Source: Pediococcus pentosaceus
Lineage (GTDB): Bacteria > Bacillota > Bacilli > Lactobacillales > Lactobacillaceae
DNA: 64,000 bases
Direction: 5' to 3'
Assembly (NCBI RefSeq): GCF_001437285.1
Contig: NZ_JQBF01000001.1
Location: 248,001 to 312,000, forward strand
Numbering within the stretch: the first letter of the stretch is position 1; each line of letters begins with the position of its first letter. Below the pieces are notes generated by a model. The model was not told the origin of the DNA. It did no database searches and saw nothing but the letters and a program-made list of their open reading frames with translations. Of the stretch, positions 58,476 through 64,000 are shown one piece after another. The position numbers and the translations under genes were made by a program.

Positions 58476-58517
58476 AAAGGAGGTTAAGTCTTAATTTGGC
58501 TTACCTCCTTTTTTTAG
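58476..58517 (+). terminator. Terminator of the dlt operon
   Basis: AAAAGGAGGTTAAG pairs with CTTACCTCCTTTT, followed by more T residues, 16 bases after the dltD stop. Confidence 0.9.
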
Positions 58518-58544
58518 AAGGAAGTCAGTGAAACGGAGGAATGT

Positions 58545-59375
58545 ATGAAAGAAAAAGGATTTAAGTTAATTATGCAATTTGCGGTAATGTTGGTTGCACT
58601 AGAGGTGCTAGCAATAAGTATCAATATGTTCTACGCTCCTCACAATGTTGCGGCTGGTGGAGCCACCGGTATCTCAATTCTTTTAGAAGATGCCCTAGGT
58701 TGGAATCGTGCTTTAATTGTATTTGTTATTAACATTGCCATGTTACTTGCGTCGTACTTTACTTTGGGAAAAGAAACTACTGCAAGAATTACAGTGGGTA
58801 GTTTACTATTACCGATCTGTATGGCAATTACTCCTAGTATTAGTTTAGTGTCAGATCGAACCTTAGCAGTTATTGTTGGTGGTGCTTTATACGCACTTGG
58901 AGTAGCGCTCTTATATCAAATCGATGCATCTAGTGGTGGGACAACGGTACCTCCACTAATTTTGAAGAAATACTTCAATTTTAAGCCATCTGTCAGCTTG
59001 TTGGTAATTGATACAATGGTTTGTGTGATGAATATCTTTAGTTCCGGAATTGAAGCATTTATTTTAGCTTTATTCTCATCGGTAATTACTTTATTAGTAA
59101 TGAACTATATTGAGACAGGTATCGATCGTAAAAAAAGTGTCTATATTATGAGTAGTCACTTAGCCGAGGTTGAAGAAATTATCTCGGAGTCTCTCGATCA
59201 AAGCTATACTAGCTTAGATGTACAAGGTGGCTTTTCGGGGGATAACAAGCGCATGTTGATGCTTGTAGTAGAAAACTCAGAATATCACCGTATAATCGGT
59301 CGGATTCGTGAAATCGATCCCCAGGCATTTATTTTAACTACCAACGTTGCTGAAGTACATGGTGGACAATATTAA
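58545..59375 (+). CDS. YitT family membrane protein (DUF161/DUF2179)
   Basis: A 276-residue protein. The N-terminal half has about five helices with the family start NMFYAPHNVAAGGATGISILL (abbreviated pattern N-x2-Y-P-x3-A-G-G), and the C-terminal DUF2179 soluble domain (about 195-276) carries GGFSGDNKRMLMLVV. The function is not established. Monocistronic between two terminators. Confidence 0.9.
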   Translation: MKEKGFKLIMQFAVMLVALEVLAISINMFYAPHNVAAGGATGISILLEDALGWNRALIVFVINIAMLLASYFTLGKETTARITVGSLLLPICMAITPSISLVSDRTLAVIVGGALYALGVALLYQIDASSGGTTVPPLILKKYFNFKPSVSLLVIDTMVCVMNIFSSGIEAFILALFSSVITLLVMNYIETGIDRKKSVYIMSSHLAEVEEIISESLDQSYTSLDVQGGFSGDNKRMLMLVVENSEYHRIIGRIREIDPQAFILTTNVAEVHGGQY

Positions 59376-59385
59376 TTTTTGAAAT

Positions 59386-59456
59386 AAAAACAAGCGATAA
59401 CAAAAGGTGGTCTGAATTTTAGATTCAACCAAACTTTTTATTATCGCTTGTTTTTT
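59386..59456. terminator. Bidirectional terminator between YitT and the FAD/NAD(P) protein
   Basis: AACAAGCGATAA and TTATCGCTTGTTTTTT form an outer 12-bp stem around a 40-base inner part that includes a GGTTGAATC-type hairpin. Confidence 0.85.
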
Positions 59457-59472
59457 ATACTTTTTAAATGAG

Positions 59473-61338
59473 TTATTTAGCAGATTTTACAATCCTAGCG
59501 GCAATCATATCAGCCATACGTAAGCGAACATCATTTACACCAGGAATTGGGGCACCATTAGTCAGCCAATGCCGTTTTTCAGTAGGAAGCCCCCACAAAA
59601 AGAAATTAGGCATGATTTTACCGTTGGGAGTAACTAGTTCAGCCGTTTCGGTAGTGACATCTAAAGCACCGGTCTTAAATAAAGTTCCGTCGCTCAAATA
59701 CAAAGAGTAAATGCGAGCCATTTTATTAGCAAGCAAATTTTTAATTAAAGGATTTTGAGTTGTTTCAGCACTAGGCTGTGGTAACCGTCCTTCGATTAAA
59801 ACATTCCCAGAATAACGTTGATGATCACTCAATACGGATGAATAAGTTACAAAATGGTCATCTTCATTTTCAACGACCATACCTGGACCGGTTAAAGTGA
59901 GCACACCTGCCTTAATTAGGGCTAAAATTTGCTCAATTCTGAACGCAGGCGGTCCCACCGCTAAAAAGCTATTTAATGCGTTAAAGTACTTTAAAATATA
60001 TTTCACGTAATCATCGTCACTTAGTAATTCGTAGGTGACGATTTTACGAATGTTGGAACGTAATTCGCGTAATTTTTCAACAGCGCTCGTGAAAGGAGAA
60101 ACTTTGTTACCTTCATTAGCAATATCAATATCTTGTTGGAGATAAGTTTTTATAAAAGTGGTAAAGGAAGCAGTGTCAGTAACACTGGTAGGAATTGGAT
60201 TCTCCCAAGCTGACCAATCCACGCGATCTTTAGCGCTAATATTGTATTTATCTAGAATTTTTTTGAATCCATTAGAAGCCGTAGCCAATTCTTTTTCAAA
60301 TTCAACGGAGTTAATATCAGGGTATAGTAACTTAGCTAAAGTAACGTAGTAAGTTAATTCGACGTCTAACGTAATACGCTTAATAAATTCTGATCCTGTA
60401 ATTGATTGATTTTTAAGCACCAAGTTATTAACATACGCGTCTGATAGAAAATAACGTGGATAAGTCTCTCCAACTTTTTTCTGGTCTAAACCACGAGCAT
60501 GGTAAGGAAGTCCTCGACGAGAGCTAGCGTAGATCGTTGGTTCATCGCCAGAACGTGTATAAATTAACGAACCCCGTTCATCACGCTGAAAAACACCACT
60601 ACGACGTTCGGTTAGTTCGGACAGGTAATCAATAAAGCTTAAGCCTAGGCCGCGAATGATAACCTGATCAGTAGGCGCAATGTCATCAACATCAACTTCG
60701 GCGGGATAGCGAACGGGAACGTATTTTAAATGATGTGCTTCAGCAAATGCTTGAGCCTCTTTTTCTGCGTCACTTGGTTCATCCATCCCTTCGCCCAGAG
60801 CGGCTGAAATAGCATCTACTTGGTATGCTAACTCATCTGTAAGCAAGATGTACTTTTCATTGTCAAATTTGACGTTATGGATCAAATTTGAGTGAATTTC
60901 GATACTAAAATTACTAGGCATGCGTTTTTCAACATGTTGAAAGAACCATTGTTGATAAATACCAAATAGAGCCCGAGAGCTATAAGAGTATTTAGTTAAA
61001 TGATCAATCTCTTCTAATAAAAGTTTTTGGCGCTTAAAATTATTATTTTCAATAAAATCTTTTCCAAGAGTTGTTGCCCATTCAAAAAGAGTTGGACCTA
61101 AATGAGGATTGCCTTCCATTTGAATTGAATCATCCGTAAATAAAGTTATTTTGGAAGCCAGAGAGTTCATTTTTAGTTCATGATTTTGGTTAGGGTTCCA
61201 AACTCGTCCACCTATTCCAAATGGGTCAAATATGAGTATTTTAACTTCATCTGCCCATTTGCGATCTAATGCCCAATAAACTAGACGTTCAAAGGCCATT
61301 AAATTACGTGGACCAGCCCCTATTAATGCTATTTTCAT
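59473..61338 (-). CDS. FAD/NAD(P)-binding oxidoreductase-like protein (NAD_binding_9 family)
   Basis: A 621-residue cytoplasmic protein beginning with a Rossmann motif (MKIALIGAGPRNLMAFERL). Other recognisable points are the FDPFGIGGRVWNPNQ region and the VIIRGLGLSFIDYLSEL strand. These fit the FAD-NAD(P)-binding family close to ornithine/lysine hydroxylases, but I cannot name a substrate. The start is the ATG at 61338 behind AGGTGG; the GTG at 61350 lies in the SD. It is divergent from the cysteine-leader unit, so a redox or sulfur role is conceivable but unproven. Confidence 0.8.
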   Translation of the reverse strand: MKIALIGAGPRNLMAFERLVYWALDRKWADEVKILIFDPFGIGGRVWNPNQNHELKMNSLASKITLFTDDSIQMEGNPHLGPTLFEWATTLGKDFIENNNFKRQKLLLEEIDHLTKYSYSSRALFGIYQQWFFQHVEKRMPSNFSIEIHSNLIHNVKFDNEKYILLTDELAYQVDAISAALGEGMDEPSDAEKEAQAFAEAHHLKYVPVRYPAEVDVDDIAPTDQVIIRGLGLSFIDYLSELTERRSGVFQRDERGSLIYTRSGDEPTIYASSRRGLPYHARGLDQKKVGETYPRYFLSDAYVNNLVLKNQSITGSEFIKRITLDVELTYYVTLAKLLYPDINSVEFEKELATASNGFKKILDKYNISAKDRVDWSAWENPIPTSVTDTASFTTFIKTYLQQDIDIANEGNKVSPFTSAVEKLRELRSNIRKIVTYELLSDDDYVKYILKYFNALNSFLAVGPPAFRIEQILALIKAGVLTLTGPGMVVENEDDHFVTYSSVLSDHQRYSGNVLIEGRLPQPSAETTQNPLIKNLLANKMARIYSLYLSDGTLFKTGALDVTTETAELVTPNGKIMPNFFLWGLPTEKRHWLTNGAPIPGVNDVRLRMADMIAARIVKSAK

Positions 61339-61460
61339 CGTGTTGTCCACCTCATTTATTAATTACAGCTATGATAGCACAATAATTAAATTTACCGTAG
61401 TTTCATAGTTGAAACGTTTACATGTAATTATACAACTATTTAGAAGTTAAGCCATTTGAA

Positions 61461-61490
61461 TTGACAAAAAATAAGTGAATAGGGTATTCT
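61461..61490 (+). promoter_or_regulatory. Promoter of the cysteine-leader / peptide-binding protein transcript
   Basis: TTGACA (61461-61466) and TATTCT (61485-61490) are separated by 18 bases. The first leader ORF begins 32 bases after the -10 box. Confidence 0.6.
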
Positions 61491-61521
61491 AATAATTGAA
61501 AATAAAACAAGGAGTAATTCT

Positions 61522-61605
61522 ATGCTATTTACGAATACTAAATCAGTAGTTGAAGCTTGCGCATGTTGTCTAAAAGACCACATGTCATTTGGCAGGCGTA
61601 AATAG
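61522..61605 (+). CDS. 27-residue cysteine-rich leader peptide (putative attenuator ORF)
   Basis: An ORF with a good SD (AAGGAG, 7 bases ahead of the ATG) that stops at TAG. Cys is at positions 13, 15 and 16 (EACACCLKDH), very high for such a short peptide. The codons 61558-61569 read TGC GCA TGT TGT. A hairpin (61562-61584) covers the two tandem TGT codons, and an intrinsic terminator follows at 61640-61679. This is the layout of a ribosome-mediated attenuator that senses Cys-tRNA. Not a known family to me; peptide function outside regulation is possible. Confidence 0.7.
   Translation: MLFTNTKSVVEACACCLKDHMSFGRRK
61562..61584 (+). promoter_or_regulatory. Hairpin over the tandem Cys codons of the leader ORF
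   Basis: CATGT (61562-61566) pairs with ACATG (61580-61584) and GTCT (61568-61571) with AGAC (61575-61578), one mismatch between them, loop AAA. It places the TGT TGT codons in a stem that a translating ribosome would open. Confidence 0.55.
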
Positions 61606-61639
61606 CGGAATTATTCAACGAACCAATTGGGATTAGTTG

Positions 61640-61679
61640 AACCGGTTAATTACACTGCGGTGTAGTTAGCCGGTTTTTT
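61640..61679 (+). terminator. Intrinsic terminator (attenuator) before the peptide-binding protein
   Basis: AACCGGTTAATTACAC pairs with GTGTAGTTAGCCGGTT around TGCG (internal mismatches), followed by six T residues. It lies 35 bases after the leader ORF and 89 bases before the lipoprotein start. Confidence 0.85.
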
Positions 61680-61700
61680 GTTTGTTAAGGACGTGATGAT

Positions 61701-61742
61701 ATGGAATCTGAATGTAGCGATTGTAGGGTGTTTCCAAGTTGA
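61701..61742 (+). CDS. 13-residue second leader ORF with two Cys codons
   Basis: MESECSDCRVFPS, stop at 61742, SD AAGGA nine bases ahead. It is only transcribed if the attenuator is read through, and ends 26 bases before the lipoprotein gene. The Cys pair mirrors the first leader. It may be a real regulatory ORF or chance. Confidence 0.4.
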   Translation: MESECSDCRVFPS

Positions 61743-61768
61743 TGTGATTAAAATTAAAGGAGTAGAAA

Positions 61769-63409
61769 ATGAAAAATAAAAAGTGGATCGGGTTTCTTTC
61801 GGTTATTTTAGTATCATTGGTGGTATTGGCGGGTTGTGGAGCTAAAAAAGGTGGCTATGCTGCTGAACAAACCATGAATTTAGCAGCTGATGCTCCCTTG
61901 GACACGCTGGATGTATCTAAAGCCAATGGTTATGGACAAACTGGAAATGTATTTGAAAGTCTATATCGCCTAGGGAAAAATGGTAAGACAACCCCAGGTT
62001 TGGCCAGCGAGGCTAAAGTTTCTAAAGATGGATTGACGTGGACTTTCAAGATTCGCAAAAATGCTAAATTTAGTGATGGTAGTAAAATTACAGCTCATGA
62101 CTTTGTCTATTCATGGCAAAGAACGATTAATCCTAAGACTAAAGCTTTGTATGCTTACTTATTTGAAGGGATTAAAAATGCCGACCAAATTAATGCAGGT
62201 AAGATGGATCCCTCTAAGCTAGGGGTCGAGGCTAAAGATGATCAAACTTTCGTTGTACATTTGGATCAACCTATTCAATATTTTAAAGTTTTAATGAGTT
62301 ATCCACTATTTTCACCAATTAGCCAAAAGGCTGTTGAAAAATATGGCGATAAATATGGAACAAAGGCGCAATATACGGTTTATTCAGGGCCTTTTAAAGT
62401 AAAAGGCTGGACAGGAACGAACGATACTTGGAGTTTCGTTAAAAATCCACAATATTGGGATAAAAAAGTTGTTAAATTGGATCAAATTAAATTTAGAGTG
62501 GTGGAAAACCCACAAACTAAGTTGAATTTATACCAATCCGGGAAGCTAGATTATACACAGCTTTCCAGTGAACAAGTTAAAAACTATAAAAATAATAAAG
62601 ATTACACCACCTTTCCATATTCCATTACCACTTTCTTACAATATAATTTTAATGATGCAGATAAAACCAAACGTAAAGCCTTTAATAATGTAAATATTCG
62701 TAAGGCTATCGCCTATTCAATCAATCGGAAGCAGTTGATTGAAAAAATCATTGGGGATGCTTCAACACCAAGTAAGGGCCTCGTTCCCACGGATTTAGCT
62801 AATAATCCAAAAACGGGAAAGGACTTTGCTGATGACGCATATTTAGACGGTACCATCGAGTACAATCAAAAACAGGCCAAGCAGTACTGGGAAAAAGGGC
62901 TTCAAGAAATTGGAGTAAAGAATTTGAAACTTAATTTAACTTCAGATAATGAGGGGAACAGTAAAAATTATGCTGAATTTTATGCACAGTCCTTGGAAAA
63001 GACATTACCTGGATTACAAATTCACATTGTTAACGTGCCATCGCAAGTAGCATATTCGAGATCTCAAAGTGGAGAATTTGATATTTTAGTTGGACATTGG
63101 GGAGCTGACTTTAATGATCCAATTTCACATCTTCAAATTTTACAAAAAAATAGTGCATATAATTATGGCAAATGGGACAACACGGAATATAATAGCCTTG
63201 TGAAAAAAGCCCAAAATGAAGATGCTAATAATGCTGAGAAACGCTGGCAAGATATGATTAAGGCAGAACAAATTGTGATGAAAGAACAAGCTGTTTCACC
63301 ACTTTATCAAACTGTATATTCATACTTGAAAAATCCTAAAGTAAAAAGCGTTATTCACAACACAGCGGGTACCCAATGGAACTACAAGTATGCTTATATA
63401 ACAAATTAG
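61769..63409 (+). CDS. Peptide ABC transporter substrate-binding lipoprotein (OppA/DppA family)
   Basis: A 546-residue exported lipoprotein: signal peptide with lipobox LAGC, Cys23 lipidated, then a SBP_bac_5 fold. Family markers are FSDGSKITAHDFVYSWQR and NVNIRKAIAYSINRKQL. No permease or ATPase gene is adjacent, so it is an orphan receptor working with an Opp system elsewhere. A Cys-codon leader with an attenuator precedes it, which suggests the ligand supplies cysteine (Cys-containing peptides, perhaps glutathione). SD AAAGGAG. Confidence 0.92.
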   Translation: MKNKKWIGFLSVILVSLVVLAGCGAKKGGYAAEQTMNLAADAPLDTLDVSKANGYGQTGNVFESLYRLGKNGKTTPGLASEAKVSKDGLTWTFKIRKNAKFSDGSKITAHDFVYSWQRTINPKTKALYAYLFEGIKNADQINAGKMDPSKLGVEAKDDQTFVVHLDQPIQYFKVLMSYPLFSPISQKAVEKYGDKYGTKAQYTVYSGPFKVKGWTGTNDTWSFVKNPQYWDKKVVKLDQIKFRVVENPQTKLNLYQSGKLDYTQLSSEQVKNYKNNKDYTTFPYSITTFLQYNFNDADKTKRKAFNNVNIRKAIAYSINRKQLIEKIIGDASTPSKGLVPTDLANNPKTGKDFADDAYLDGTIEYNQKQAKQYWEKGLQEIGVKNLKLNLTSDNEGNSKNYAEFYAQSLEKTLPGLQIHIVNVPSQVAYSRSQSGEFDILVGHWGADFNDPISHLQILQKNSAYNYGKWDNTEYNSLVKKAQNEDANNAEKRWQDMIKAEQIVMKEQAVSPLYQTVYSYLKNPKVKSVIHNTAGTQWNYKYAYITN

Positions 63410-63429
63410 TAACAAAAATGTTTTATTTT

Positions 63430-63465
63430 AAGGAGAAAGTCCCAAATGAGGATTTTCTTCTTTTT
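63430..63465 (+). terminator. Terminator after the peptide-binding lipoprotein gene
   Basis: AAGGAGAAAGTCC pairs with GGATTTTCTTCTT (one bulge), followed by T residues. Confidence 0.75.
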
Positions 63466-63525
63466 ATATTGGGCAAGGGGGCGTAATATAGGTGGCAAAT
63501 ACTAATAAGATTTTTGGAGGATATT

Positions 63526-64000
63526 ATGACTAAGTATAAAGTTGCTTTATTTGATTTAGATAACACCCTTTTAAAAACTGAAGATGCATCTGTGGCAGCA
63601 TTAACATATGCTTTAAACCAAGATGGCGTAGAAGTCACCCCGCAAGCAATTGTTGAATTAATGGGTCTTCCAGGAATTGATATGGCACGCGAGTTAGGTT
63701 CATCGAATCCAGCCAAGACAATTGATATTTTTAACGAACGGATTAATCAAGAAGTTGATTTAATTAAGGAATATGATGGAATTGATGAAATGTTTGCTGG
63801 TTTAAGAGAATTAGGAATCGAATATGGAATTGTAACTTCTAAGCTTAGACGAGTTTTTGATGATGAAATGCGTAGTTTTCCTAAGATTAGAGCAATTGAA
63901 AAAGTCGTGCTTTCAGATGATACGAAAAAGCATAAACCTCATGCTGATCCAATTGAATTTGGTATGCAGAAGTATTTCCCTAAGCTAAATCGAGCGGATG
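63526..64000 (+). CDS. HAD-family hydrolase, PpaX/phosphoglycolate phosphatase-like (3' end outside the window)
   Basis: The frame is open to the last base, about 158 codons seen. Motif I is VALFDLDNTLL with both Asp residues intact, motif II is VTSKLR, and the lysine of motif III is expected in KKHKPHADP. The helical cap lies at about 20-85. It is a normal-looking phosphatase, unlike the degenerate HAD protein at 21003. GGAGG precedes the ATG at 63526. Substrate unknown. Confidence 0.9.
   Translation, partial: MTKYKVALFDLDNTLLKTEDASVAALTYALNQDGVEVTPQAIVELMGLPGIDMARELGSSNPAKTIDIFNERINQEVDLIKEYDGIDEMFAGLRELGIEYGIVTSKLRRVFDDEMRSFPKIRAIEKVVLSDDTKKHKPHADPIEFGMQKYFPKLNRAD

Noticed and set aside
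61522-61605. The 27-residue Cys peptide as a bacteriocin or pheromone precursor
   Set aside because: No signal sequence or double-glycine leader, no processing or export genes nearby, and the terminator directly after it fits an attenuator better.

Overview
The window is AT-rich, densely coded, low-GC Gram-positive DNA. It looks like a chromosomal segment from a member of the Lactobacillaceae; I cannot name a genus. Supporting content: an arginine deiminase (ADI) cluster, a malolactic cluster (mleR/mleS/mleP), a glycerol cluster with H2O2-type glycerol-3-phosphate oxidase, NADH oxidase, PepF, a D-alanylation operon opened by dltX, teichoic-acid export genes, DUF4811 beside a QacA-type pump, and biotin/riboflavin uptake in place of synthesis. 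I saw no rRNA, tRNA, CRISPR array, insertion sequence or prophage.

Layout. 1-5.2 kb: truncated bioY, birA, an MFS pump, an orphan gene and pepF. 5.5-14.9 kb: the ADI region. A divergent atypical regulator with a pseudo-receiver faces arcB-arcC-arcA, followed by two tandem APC antiporters and a YfcC-type carrier; the arcB leader carries a perfect cre and two direct repeats 21 bp apart. 14.9-19.0 kb: glpK-glpO-glpF on the minus strand under a palindromic cre-like site. 19.3-24.2 kb: a ClC antiporter, a HAD-fold protein without its nucleophile, an aldo/keto reductase and NADH oxidase. 24.2-28 kb: mleR divergent from mleS-mleP.

28-49.4 kb is mostly cell-envelope polymer genes, interrupted by exoA and ligA: two paralogous GT-C-like membrane proteins, a 979-residue LtaS-type sulfatase-fold enzyme, a GtrA/GtrB pair, a 1665-residue fusion of a GT2 with two TagF-like domains, tagG-tagH, a serine hydrolase and a single-domain TagF-like transferase. 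49.4-52.3 kb: DUF4811 and a DHA2 pump, divergent from a MerR regulator across a perfect 15-bp inverted repeat. 52.3-53.8 kb: an FMN riboswitch, ribU and a second bioY. 54.0-58.5 kb: dltXABCD. 58.5-64 kb: YitT, an FAD/NAD(P)-binding protein, a peptide-binding lipoprotein and a HAD hydrolase cut by the window edge.

How it fits together. The window combines energy and pH homeostasis (arginine, malate, glycerol) with envelope polymer synthesis, glycosylation and D-alanylation. The most novel-looking signal is the leader at 61461-61742 before the peptide-binding lipoprotein. It has a promoter, a 27-codon ORF with a Cys-Ala-Cys-Cys run inside a hairpin, an intrinsic terminator, and then a 13-codon ORF with two more Cys codons. 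It reads as a cysteine-sensing attenuator. The second candidate is the ADI regulator and its helically phased repeats.
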